64,000 nt of DNA. Source: Chryseobacterium sp. T16E-39 (GTDB lineage Bacteria > Bacteroidota > Bacteroidia > Flavobacteriales > Weeksellaceae). The stretch is taken from NCBI RefSeq assembly GCF_002216065.1, contig NZ_CP022282.1, forward strand, positions 4,588,001 through 4,652,000. Reading direction: 5' to 3'. The notes beneath the pieces are model-generated. The model ran no database searches and had not been told where the DNA came from. It saw nothing but the letters and a program-made list of their open reading frames with translations. The translations under genes were made by a program, and so were the position numbers. Position 1 is the stretch's first letter; each line of letters opens with the position of its first letter. Below, piece by piece: positions 6,856-14,824 of this stretch.

Positions 6856-9144
6856 TTATGGATTAGATATTATAAGAGCGGAAGGGATGTCGGATAGCCA
6901 GATACTTTTGGTATCGATCAATCCTTTCCAGCTTTTACTGCTGATGAGCATAAGATCCTGGGAATTTAAAAACTCCTTTTCGATCTTTTTCTCGTTATAT
7001 AAAGTGATGTGATTAGGGGCAACCTGTTCGATGCTTCTGATAAGTTCTTTTACTTCGATATTATTGCGGATTTGTCCGGCAACATCCAGAATAATGATCT
7101 GTGAATTGTTATTGTTGATCAACCTTTTAGCATATTCCAAAAGATAGAAATCGCTGAGATTGAAGATCGGGACAAATACTTTATCTGCGCTTTTGAAACC
7201 TCGTTCCACGAGAACTCCCACAGGGATATTGGTCTTGTCTAAAATCTGAAGGGTGAAATCGTCGAAAGGAGAGTTGTTAAAGATATTTCCTTTTCCTTTT
7301 ACCGTATTCAATAATTTTTCAGGATTGATAATTTTGGTCGTGAAACCTAATAATCTACCTAGTAAACTTCCTTCATACATCGATTTTCCCAGCATAATCA
7401 GAAGGAGGTCATAATTCCCTTTATTGGTTATGCTTGTGAGATCGCTCTCCACATCGGTGGAGGCTTTAAAGAGGGTGGTTACTTCAAGCTGAAGTTCGTG
7501 GGATGTTTCAATAACATGCTTGAACTGGTCTTTTTCATAGTCTTCAATATCGAAGGCATGGAGTTCATCAACGGGAGCAATATACATTGCTGTTACGCTT
7601 TTGTTTCCATTCATTTTATGGGTAAGATTATTAGCCAGTTTGAGAAGTGTACTTCCTGACTTTGCTGTTTCAAAAGATAAAAGAACCCTGTATTTTGCAT
7701 CATTATCTTCGGTCTGGTCTTCTTCTTCGATCATCGATTTTTTTCCTTTAAAAAGGTAATTGATAAGATCGAGACAAGGACCGGTCATAAAAGTGGTAAA
7801 TAATGCCATGATCACTAGCATAGCGAATAATTCAGGGCCTAAAACTCCCAGATCATAACCGATATTTAAAACAATAAGCTCTGTAAGCCCTCTGGTATTC
7901 ATTAAGGCTCCTATGGTGAGACTGTCTTTCCAGCTTATTTTCAGAAATTTGGCGGTAAGTGCACTTCCTGCAAATTTTCCTACCACTGCAGTTAGAATAA
8001 TGATTCCACCTATTTTCCAGAGATGACTGTCATTAAGCAGTCCGATCTGCGTTCTTAATCCGGTAAATACAAAGAACAGAGGAAGTAATAAAACCAATGC
8101 AACGTCTTCAATTTTTTCGATAAACATATTCCTGAATTTTACATTCTCAGGCATAATGGCACCCGCCATAAATGCTCCGAAAAGTGCGTGAATTCCGATA
8201 ACCTCTGTCGCATATGATGAAATGATAAGAACAAGGAAAAATATAGCTACCAATGCTTTGCTTATAAATCCTTTTCCTTTCTGTGATTCTGCAATTCGTT
8301 GTAAGAATGGTCTTACTGCCTTGATCATAATGAAAACGTACAGGATTGCCATTAAAATAACAAATACCGAACCAGAGAAAGAGCCTGCTTTTACAATGGC
8401 GATCACAGCAGCCAGAATACACCATGCGGTAATATCATCTGCCGCAGCACACGTAATGACAATGGTTCCTATTTTCGTTTTATGCAGGTTACGTTCCTGA
8501 ACAATTCTCGCTAAAACAGGGAATGCGGTGATACTCATTGAAATAGCAATGAAAAGAGAGAATGAGGTAAACTGGATTCCCGCCGGTGCAAATTGCTGAT
8601 AAATATAGTAGGAAAGTCCGATTCCTAACGCAAAAGGAATAATAATACTCGCGTGGCTGATAACCACTGCATCATGGGCCTTTTTTCTTAGAATACTCAA
8701 GTCCAGTTCCATACCGACGATGTACATGAAAAGGATCAGGCCGATCTGGCTTAAAAACTGTAAATTTCCCAGTGATTCTTTCGGGAAGATAAATGCTGAA
8801 AATTCCGGAAAATACATTCCTAAAAGAGAAGGTCCCAAAACAATACCGGCGATCATTTCGCCAATTACGGTCGGTTGTTTTATTTTCATACAGATCCATC
8901 CGAAAAGTCTGGCTACCAGGATGATTGTAACAATCTGAGCCAAAAGTAATGCCAGAGGATGGTGGATATTGGTTTTGAATGCTTCGGCAAAGTTATCCCA
9001 ACTTGAGCCGCCATTAGTTTTAGCTACAATGTTTCCCTTTACTTCCAACGTCTGACCTTCTATCATGAAAAAGTACATCAGACAAGAGAAAACGGCGATT
9101 GTAACGATATAAAAAATTATATTTCTGTATTTCCCCAAATTCAT
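6856..9144 (-). CDS. Cation:proton antiporter (CPA2 type) with C-terminal stress-protein-like domains
   Basis: 762 residues. Residues about 1-450 form 12-13 membrane segments of the Na+/H+ or K+/H+ exchanger fold. VIGEMIAGIVLGPSLLG (near 93-109) and the paired acidic residues D236-D237 in AAADDITAWCILA match the ion-binding core of CPA2/NhaP-like exchangers. A cytoplasmic tail of about 280 residues (from the EEEDQTEDND linker near 470) reads as two successive alpha/beta units resembling universal stress proteins, as in several bacterial antiporters of this type. It exchanges a monovalent cation for protons across the inner membrane; Na+ versus K+ cannot be told from sequence. It is monocistronic with its own terminator. 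Confidence 0.9.
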   Translation of the reverse strand: MNLGKYRNIIFYIVTIAVFSCLMYFFMIEGQTLEVKGNIVAKTNGGSSWDNFAEAFKTNIHHPLALLLAQIVTIILVARLFGWICMKIKQPTVIGEMIAGIVLGPSLLGMYFPEFSAFIFPKESLGNLQFLSQIGLILFMYIVGMELDLSILRKKAHDAVVISHASIIIPFALGIGLSYYIYQQFAPAGIQFTSFSLFIAISMSITAFPVLARIVQERNLHKTKIGTIVITCAAADDITAWCILAAVIAIVKAGSFSGSVFVILMAILYVFIMIKAVRPFLQRIAESQKGKGFISKALVAIFFLVLIISSYATEVIGIHALFGAFMAGAIMPENVKFRNMFIEKIEDVALVLLLPLFFVFTGLRTQIGLLNDSHLWKIGGIIILTAVVGKFAGSALTAKFLKISWKDSLTIGALMNTRGLTELIVLNIGYDLGVLGPELFAMLVIMALFTTFMTGPCLDLINYLFKGKKSMIEEEDQTEDNDAKYRVLLSFETAKSGSTLLKLANNLTHKMNGNKSVTAMYIAPVDELHAFDIEDYEKDQFKHVIETSHELQLEVTTLFKASTDVESDLTSITNKGNYDLLLIMLGKSMYEGSLLGRLLGFTTKIINPEKLLNTVKGKGNIFNNSPFDDFTLQILDKTNIPVGVLVERGFKSADKVFVPIFNLSDFYLLEYAKRLINNNNSQIIILDVAGQIRNNIEVKELIRSIEQVAPNHITLYNEKKIEKEFLNSQDLMLISSKSWKGLIDTKSIWLSDIPSALIISNP

Positions 9145-9243
9145 AGTCCGTTAATTTTAGTGTAAATTTCTAAAGAATATATGAATGGTAGATATTTTTT
9201 TAAATTAAATGTAATAAATACCATAAATAATGTAATGAAAAAT

Positions 9244-9633
9244 CTATTTTAAAGAATACCCCAAGCCAATACCTACTTTCCAGCTGCCATTTTGTGTAGA
9301 AGTCTTCGTGTTATAGTAAACGGGAACCTGAAGTGCTATCTTTTTATAGACAAAGGTAAGGCCAGCTCCCAGATTAGGAGTAATGGCATTATTTTTTGTT
9401 CCCTCAGACCGGTCTTCTTTTATTCTCAGGGAAGGAAGCATTCCTAAAACAAATTTTACTTGATGCCAGGTCATATTGATGTTAGGCCCCGTAAAATTAA
9501 TGAAAGCCCCATGATCTACATATCCGGCCACTGCCACACCATCAAAAAATGCAGCTTTCAGTTGAGGAGCAGATTCCTGGGAAAAGCACCAACCGGATAT
9601 GAGAATTCCACACACATAGAAAAATCTTTTCAT
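9244..9633 (-). CDS. Small secreted or outer-membrane protein, unknown
   Basis: 130 residues from the ATG at 9633. An upstream in-frame start (9666) is less likely because MKRFFYVCGILISGWCFSQ is a ready-made signal peptide ending at a typical Bacteroidetes Gln site. The mature part is beta-rich with alternating hydrophobic residues (AFINFTGPNINMTWHQVKFVLG, LGAGLTFVYKKIALQVPVYY) and ends KVGIGLGYSLK, as if it were a small beta-barrel. No family is recognised. It follows the LytTR regulator gene on the same strand with a 108-base gap, so membership of that transcript is possible. Confidence 0.65.
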   Translation of the reverse strand: MKRFFYVCGILISGWCFSQESAPQLKAAFFDGVAVAGYVDHGAFINFTGPNINMTWHQVKFVLGMLPSLRIKEDRSEGTKNNAITPNLGAGLTFVYKKIALQVPVYYNTKTSTQNGSWKVGIGLGYSLK

Positions 9634-9741
9634 GATCAAATCATTTAATCTGACACAAAAGTACATGGAATCATAGCTCTAAATGGGGGGCTGTAATAAA
9701 GCAGCTGAATTCTGCAGTGAAAACCGGATTGTTTGAAAGAT

Positions 9742-10452
9742 TTACTTTCCAAACAATTCCAGTAAGGAGCTTTTATAGGTATCTCCAATTTGCAGTTTGA
9801 GAAAACTTTCATCTTCTCCGGGAATTGTGGTAATAATTTCGTTGGTAGAAAATACTTTGATGGAAGACAAAGCAATGATCTCTTTTTTATTTACCTGGGC
9901 AAAATCTTTTGCCGGAAGCATTTCCAGAAGGTTTTTAAAATTCAGATTTTTCAGGACGATATTGGTGCCGTCATTAAGAATAATATCCTTGTCCCGGCTG
10001 TCGATCTCTGAAGTTTTAATATAGGCGATCTGCTCTGTGAAAATAATGGTTTTCCCAATATTAGTATTCCATTCAATAAAATCTTTTTTAGGTGGAGTTG
10101 CAACCAGTTCTTTTGCTTTTTCAAAAGCCTGTATCAACCTTTCTTTTTTGATGGGCTTCCGGACATAGTCGACTACATTAAGGTCAAATGCTTCAGCCGC
10201 GTATTCTTTGTAGGCGGTAGTGAAAATGATTTTCTTGGAATCAGAGATTAATTCGGCCACCTGTAAACCGGTCATTCCCGGCATTTCAATATCTAATATG
10301 CAGACATTGCAGTCGATGGAATGTATTTCACTAAGGAAGATCTTAGGGTCATTAAAAGCCTTGACTACTTCTACGTTATCAATCTGTTCACATAGAAGCT
10401 TTAAATAGCTAATAGCCAGTAATTCATCATCAAGAATAACGCATTTTATCAT
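9742..10452 (-). CDS. LytTR-family response regulator
   Basis: 236 residues. The receiver domain (1-120) has the acidic pair D8/D9, the phosphoacceptor D54 in ILDIEMPGMTG, and the conserved lysine in VRKPIKKE. The C-terminal third (about 135-236) is a LytTR DNA-binding domain: AYIKTSEI, LKNLNFKNLLEMLPAKDFAQVNKKEIIALSSIKVF. The start overlaps the end of the upstream kinase gene by 23 bases, so the two are translated together as a LytS/LytR-type system. Such regulators bind direct repeats upstream of targets; targets are not evident here. Confidence 0.92.
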   Translation of the reverse strand: MIKCVILDDELLAISYLKLLCEQIDNVEVVKAFNDPKIFLSEIHSIDCNVCILDIEMPGMTGLQVAELISDSKKIIFTTAYKEYAAEAFDLNVVDYVRKPIKKERLIQAFEKAKELVATPPKKDFIEWNTNIGKTIIFTEQIAYIKTSEIDSRDKDIILNDGTNIVLKNLNFKNLLEMLPAKDFAQVNKKEIIALSSIKVFSTNEIITTIPGEDESFLKLQIGDTYKSSLLELFGK

Positions 10453-11200
10453 AGAATTCTCCTAAATTAATTTGTAATTCAGCGGTGAAGATACCGTTTT
10501 TTGAACTTTTATGAAGGTGATAGTAGGTGTTATAGATCATTTTCAGCCTTTGGTCTAAGGATTGGCTGCCGAAACCGCTTTTTTCCTTTTCTAAAACATT
10601 TTTCACTGATGCTTTGTTGCTCACCTTCATGGTATAGATCCCGTTTTCAAGCTCCAGATGAATCGAGATAAATGAATCCTGAGCCAGGAAATCAGTATGC
10701 TTAAAGGCATTTTCTATAAGATCAACAGAGATGAGGGGAGCGAAGACTTTTTCCTCAAAAATACGGTCCGATTTATCAATCTTAGATTTAATTCTGAAAT
10801 CAAAAAGTGGGTTGACTTTGATCTTATTAATTTCAATAAGGCTCAATGCAAAAGTAAGTTCCTCTTTTGGACTTACAAATTTGTTGTTGCTCTCGTATAA
10901 AATATAGTCCAGGACATTTGCCAGTTTATCCAATGACATATAGGTCTGATACGCGTGGGACTGTACCGAATTAAGAATATTTTTAAATAAATGCGGATTC
11001 AGTTTGGTTCCAATATGCTCCAGCTGAACCTCATTCAGCCGCTGCTCGATGATCTTGTTGGTTTCTGAGAGTTTGGTGTTTTTTTGTTTGTATTTTTTAT
11101 TCTGGCCAAACAGGTAAATACTTACCGTAAGAAAAAAGAAAATAGCAAAGACTCCAATGAATATCAGATAATCATGAATCATATAGTAATTGCCGTCCAT
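10430..11200 (-). CDS. Sensor histidine kinase, LytS/YehU type
   Basis: 256 residues, short for the family. One membrane helix (about 11-32) is followed by a coiled coil (35-62) and then the His_kinase domain: H70 in KLNPHLFKNILNS is the phosphoacceptor, with Leu-Phe-Lys in place of the common Phe-Leu-Phe. The ATPase part has the N box DLIENAFKHT (160-169) and a G box SGFGSQSLDQRL (208-219). There is no extracellular sensor loop, so it probably senses through the membrane helix or a partner. The frame overlaps the response regulator by 23 bases. It lies 26 bases after the small gene that abuts ald, suggesting one transcript. Confidence 0.88.
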   Translation of the reverse strand: MDGNYYMIHDYLIFIGVFAIFFFLTVSIYLFGQNKKYKQKNTKLSETNKIIEQRLNEVQLEHIGTKLNPHLFKNILNSVQSHAYQTYMSLDKLANVLDYILYESNNKFVSPKEELTFALSLIEINKIKVNPLFDFRIKSKIDKSDRIFEEKVFAPLISVDLIENAFKHTDFLAQDSFISIHLELENGIYTMKVSNKASVKNVLEKEKSGFGSQSLDQRLKMIYNTYYHLHKSSKNGIFTAELQINLGEFYDKMRYS

Positions 11201-11226
11201 TGTAATTTTCTTTAAATGATGCCTGC

Positions 11227-11598
11227 TTATTTCAGTTTTTTAAGGCTATTCAATGTTACCGTTTCCTCACATTTTTCGTATTCTACTTCATAGATTGGAT
11301 TCGTTTCCGGATAAATAAGTAAATAGCTCGGACAAGGTTTTTTCTGCGCATGACTTCGGTCGAAATCTATTTTACCCTTAGTAATGATACTGTCTTTTAA
11401 AAATTTTTCATCCACTTTATAGGTTTTCATGTCATTGGCGAAAGTCTCAGAGTATTTGAAATCTTTTGAAAGAGTTTCTGCAATCACCCGGCTGTTGGGT
11501 AAATAACCTGTACAGCTTGCCCCTTTTTTGTTTAATATAAAAAATACAATAATAAGACCCGGAATAAGGCCAATTAAATAGAACTTCAGTTTTTTCAT
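11227..11598 (-). CDS. Small membrane-anchored protein (possibly DUF4258-like)
   Basis: 123 residues with one N-terminal hydrophobic anchor (about 5-23, YLIGLIPGLIIVFFIL) and a hydrophilic domain of about 95 residues outside or inside. There are four cysteines: C29 just after the anchor, then CPSY and KCEE. The family name DUF4258 is from memory and tentative. The start codon overlaps the ald stop by one base (TAATG), so it is translationally coupled to alanine dehydrogenase and precedes the kinase gene. Confidence 0.65.
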   Translation of the reverse strand: MKKLKFYLIGLIPGLIIVFFILNKKGASCTGYLPNSRVIAETLSKDFKYSETFANDMKTYKVDEKFLKDSIITKGKIDFDRSHAQKKPCPSYLLIYPETNPIYEVEYEKCEETVTLNSLKKLK

Positions 11599-12791
11599 TA
11601 GAAAATTAAAAGATTGATATCATGATAAGTAAGTCCGAAACGGTCACAGATGATTTTTTTGGTATGTCTCCCTTTGTACATATAAAGACTCTGTTTCATT
11701 TCGTTTTTGCGGATCAGCATATTTTCGAAACCGCCTTCTTCGTCGTAATTTAAAATATAAGACAAGAAGAAATTAGAAATCGCCTTCGTTGTCGTTCTAG
11801 GCATTTTAGAGGTAAGATTCGGAAGTCCGCAATGGATCACCCCATGTTTGATAACGTATGGTTCTTCCATGGTGGTAAGTTCCGAAGTTTCAATGACTTT
11901 ACCATTATCAATGGTGATATCAATGATCACACTTCCTTTTTTCATCTTCATGACCATATCTTCGGTAACAATAGGCTGCATATTCAACCTCGGAAGTGCT
12001 CCGATCACAACATCAGCACGTCTTAGAGCCTTACCAAGCTCTTTAGGATCGATAATAGAAGTAGGAACCCTGCTGTCAACGATGGTATGAAGTCTCCTTA
12101 ATTTTGAAAGTGAGTTATCAAAGACCCTTACGCTTGCTCCTAACCCGATAGCTGCTTTTGTAGCAAATTCACCTACAATCCCGGCTCCCAGAATAAGTAC
12201 CTCTGAAGGACGTACTCCTGTAATTCCACCAAGCATCAGCCCGTTAGATAAAGCCAATAATTCTGATGCGTATAGGATTGAAACAGTTCCTGCAATTTCT
12301 CCTACCAATCTCACTAAGGCAAGCTGCTTATATTCATCAACGATAAATTCGAAAGCGATCGCATTGATCTTTTTCTCAGCCAGCTTTAAGAAATATTCTT
12401 TCTCTCTTAAATTAATTTGAAGGGCAGAAACCAGATAGGTATTAGGTTTCATATAGTCAATCTCCTCTTCTGTAGGCGGATTGATCTTTAAAATTAAATC
12501 CTGCCCGAAAGCTTCTTTAGGATCATTCGTGATCTTTGCTCCGGACTCGGAATACTGTAAATCTGTAAAAAAAGAACCCACGCCAACTCCGGATTCAATG
12601 ATGATCTCGTGGCCGTGGTCTACCAATACCTGTACTGCATCGGGGGTTATACAAGTTCTTCTTTCATGAAGACAGGTCTCTTTGGGAACACCAATACTAA
12701 ATTGTTTTCCCTTTTTTATAACTTCCAATTTTTCCTCTTTCGGCATTAATTCTTCTTCAGTAAAAGGAGTGAAAATATTTGTAGTACTCAT
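11598..12791 (-). CDS. ald: Alanine dehydrogenase
   Basis: 397 residues of the AlaDH/PNT family: reversible NAD-dependent deamination of L-alanine to pyruvate. After a 30-residue leader the substrate domain starts IGVPKETCLHERRTCITPDAV, where the family has an ERR-V motif. The Rossmann motif EVLILGAGIVGEFATKAAIG sits in the middle, followed by the acidic VFDNS at the end of the next strand, and HCGLPNLTSKMPRTTT is the late conserved block. The C-terminal tail is longer than in Bacillus Ald. Stand-alone length argues against a transhydrogenase subunit. It is the first gene of a likely unit ald - small membrane protein - kinase - regulator, with its own promoter box at 12847-12854. Confidence 0.9.
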   Translation of the reverse strand: MSTTNIFTPFTEEELMPKEEKLEVIKKGKQFSIGVPKETCLHERRTCITPDAVQVLVDHGHEIIIESGVGVGSFFTDLQYSESGAKITNDPKEAFGQDLILKINPPTEEEIDYMKPNTYLVSALQINLREKEYFLKLAEKKINAIAFEFIVDEYKQLALVRLVGEIAGTVSILYASELLALSNGLMLGGITGVRPSEVLILGAGIVGEFATKAAIGLGASVRVFDNSLSKLRRLHTIVDSRVPTSIIDPKELGKALRRADVVIGALPRLNMQPIVTEDMVMKMKKGSVIIDITIDNGKVIETSELTTMEEPYVIKHGVIHCGLPNLTSKMPRTTTKAISNFFLSYILNYDEEGGFENMLIRKNEMKQSLYMYKGRHTKKIICDRFGLTYHDINLLIF

Positions 12792-12846
12792 TCTTTACAT
12801 TAGTTATGTCTTACAGATAATTGTTTTTATAATCGAATTCAGAGAG

Positions 12847-12854
12847 CAAAGATA
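12847..12854 (-). promoter_or_regulatory. ald -7 box
   Basis: Minus-strand TATCTTTG, a perfect TAnnTTTG box, lies 56 bases upstream of the ald ATG in the short gap after tsaE. The -33 region is not convincing. Confidence 0.45.
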
Positions 12855-12862
12855 CATAATAT

Positions 12863-13276
12863 TTACTCGAATATGATTTCTCTGTTTTCCCCTGTGTTGG
12901 TAATACTCATTGCATGATATTTTAAGCCATATAAGTCTTCTTCGTATACTTCAGGCCATTCTATAATGCATAAAAAAGAATTATCAAGATATTCCTCAAT
13001 GCCTATATCATAAACTTCTTCAATGTTTTTTAAACGGTAAAGATCAAAATGATAGACTTTTCCTTTTGGAGTACTGTATTCATTGACAATTGAATAAGTA
13101 GGAGAGTTAACCTCATCCTGACTTCCGAGATTTTTAAGTAAAAACTGAGTGAAAGTGGTTTTCCCTGCTCCTAGGTTACCTTTTAACAGAAGAATATTAT
13201 GTTTTAAATGGGGGACAATTTGTTCAACAACGTCCTGCCAGTCTTCGAGTTTATTTATTTTAAATTCCATTATCAT
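12863..13276 (-). CDS. tsaE: tRNA threonylcarbamoyladenosine biosynthesis ATPase TsaE
   Basis: 137 residues, the usual size. Walker A is GNLGAGKTT (33-41), and the following SPTYSIVNEY, HFDLYRL and IIEWPE are family signatures. TsaE works with TsaB and TsaD in the t6A modification of ANN-decoding tRNAs and is generally essential. The start ATG at 13276 overlaps the stop of the upstream membrane-protein gene (ATGA), which decides it over the ATG two codons later. Confidence 0.95.
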   Translation of the reverse strand: MIMEFKINKLEDWQDVVEQIVPHLKHNILLLKGNLGAGKTTFTQFLLKNLGSQDEVNSPTYSIVNEYSTPKGKVYHFDLYRLKNIEEVYDIGIEEYLDNSFLCIIEWPEVYEEDLYGLKYHAMSITNTGENREIIFE

Positions 13277-13836
13277 TTATAATTTAATGTACTGTTTCTT
13301 GCTTCTTTTGTCATGAGACCCAGTTCTATATAATAGTTAAGCTGATTGGATATTTGCAGAAGCTCTCTTATTTGTTTTATTTGAAAAAACACGAGCCTTT
13401 CTTCATAATTCAACCGTCTTATTTTGAGTTGGTTATTACATCCCTGGGAAAATTGACCATCTAATCCGTTTCTACCAATATATCTGCCTTTATGGTCATT
13501 TTGGATGATTTCAATATATTGTAAATCTTTTGTCGAGAAAACTTCGTTATCAATTGTAATCTTTTCTTTTTCAAAGATCAGTTTTCCTTGTAATTGACCT
13601 TTTAATTCTTCTGGAAAAAAAATATTTATACAACTTCCAATCAAAGCAATAAACATAGGTGGGAACGCTATCCACAAAAGCCAATGAGGAATTTCTTTAT
13701 CAGGTATTCCAAGAATAAATGCAGGAGCCATAAATAGTAATGGAAGAGCAAATAAAACATAGATTATTCTTGCTCTCGTCCATACAAAACCTTTAGTCGG
13801 TTTATAAATAGTAAAAATTTTATAATCTTCCGTCAT
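13273..13836 (-). CDS. Two-helix membrane protein, unknown
   Basis: 187 residues from the ATG at 13836. A longer frame begins with TTG at 13866, but this lies in the promoter box (13864-13871), so the shorter form is chosen. Two adjacent membrane helices (about 16-40 and 47-70: YVLFALPLLFMAPAFIL, WLLWIAFPPMFIALIGSCI) are followed by a soluble domain with beta-strand pattern resembling a PH-like or YcxB-type tail. Function is unknown. It is coupled to tsaE by a four-base overlap. Confidence 0.65.
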   Translation of the reverse strand: MTEDYKIFTIYKPTKGFVWTRARIIYVLFALPLLFMAPAFILGIPDKEIPHWLLWIAFPPMFIALIGSCINIFFPEELKGQLQGKLIFEKEKITIDNEVFSTKDLQYIEIIQNDHKGRYIGRNGLDGQFSQGCNNQLKIRRLNYEERLVFFQIKQIRELLQISNQLNYYIELGLMTKEARNSTLNYK

Positions 13837-13863
13837 AAATTCAGGTACGCTACTTTCATGTGT

Positions 13864-13871
13864 CAAATTTA
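13864..13871 (-). promoter_or_regulatory. -7 box of the membrane protein-tsaE unit
   Basis: Minus-strand TAAATTTG matches TAnnTTTG; transcription would start near 13857, just upstream of the ATG at 13836. Confidence 0.4.
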
Positions 13872-13997
13872 ATCTAAATTATTTTTTATTTAAATAGAAA
13901 AAAAAGCTCATAGCGAATTATATTTTGAGGGCAAAAAATAATGATTAAATGTGCTGAAAAATGTATATTAGCATATAAACCAACAAAATATAATTAC

Positions 13998-14744
13998 ATG
14001 AAAAAAGCTTTCTTCTTATTTTCAATTTTAGGCATAAGTTTTCTTTCCGGTCAGGTAGGTACTACATGTGCCAACCCAATTGTGATCGGTTCTTTGCCTT
14101 ATACGACGACAGATGATACTGCAAATTATGCAGATAATTATGACCCTGATGAGAGTAATAACCCTCCCTGTAGTGGTTCTGCAGATGATTTTGGAAATTT
14201 TTATCACGGGGGAAATGATGTGATCTACTCCTATACACCAACTACGACCGGAACAATTAAAATAGAAATACCGGCTTCAGCAGCAATAGGATGGACAGGC
14301 ATGTTTGTGTATAATAGCTGTACAGATATTGGTCTTAATTATGCTGCATGTGAGGGGAATGTCAGTGACGGAGATGCATTAACGATTGATAATTTTGTTG
14401 TAACGGCGGGCCAGACTTATTATATACTAATATCTTCCTGGCCAGATCCCCAGACGGTATCTTATACTTTAAATGTGACCTCCCTTAATCTTGCAGTACA
14501 GGATACGGAATTAGCGAAAAAACAGACAAGCGTATATCCAAATCCTGCCGGAAAAGACCTGAGTTTTAAATCTCCGAAAGATATTGTATTTGCAAATGTG
14601 TATACAATGGAAGGGAAAAAAATAAAATCTTATAAGGTACACGGTAATACCATCTCTGTTGATGATCTGTCTGCAGGCAGTTATATCGTAGAGTTTACCG
14701 ATAAGTCTGATACTGTATCTACCAAAGTATTCATTAAAAAATAG
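13998..14744 (+). CDS. Secreted protein with type 9 secretion sorting domain
   Basis: 248 residues from the ATG at 13998 (upstream starts would precede a normal signal peptide). Signal MKKAFFLFSILGISFLSGQ, then a beta-sandwich of about 150 residues with Thr, Tyr and Asp (VIYSYTPTTTGTIKIEIPA, AGQTYYILISSW), resembling carbohydrate-binding or PPC-type prokaryotic C-terminal domains. The last about 75 residues are a Por secretion tail: SVYPNPAGKDLSF, VYTMEGKKI, LSAGSYIVEFTDKSDTVSTKVFIKK. The protein is thus probably exported by the T9SS and attached to or released from the cell surface. No catalytic motif is seen. Confidence 0.88.
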   Translation: MKKAFFLFSILGISFLSGQVGTTCANPIVIGSLPYTTTDDTANYADNYDPDESNNPPCSGSADDFGNFYHGGNDVIYSYTPTTTGTIKIEIPASAAIGWTGMFVYNSCTDIGLNYAACEGNVSDGDALTIDNFVVTAGQTYYILISSWPDPQTVSYTLNVTSLNLAVQDTELAKKQTSVYPNPAGKDLSFKSPKDIVFANVYTMEGKKIKSYKVHGNTISVDDLSAGSYIVEFTDKSDTVSTKVFIKK

Positions 14745-14769
14745 ATACCCGGAATACAATAAATTCATG

Positions 14770-14797
14770 AATCCCCGCTATGGGGATTTTTTGTTTT
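14770..14797 (+). terminator. Terminator of the T9SS cargo gene
   Basis: AATCCCC (14770-14776) pairs with GGGGATT (14782-14788), followed by TTTTTGTTTT. Confidence 0.75.
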
Positions 14798-14824
14798 ACA
14801 GTATAAATATTATACTTTTACATC

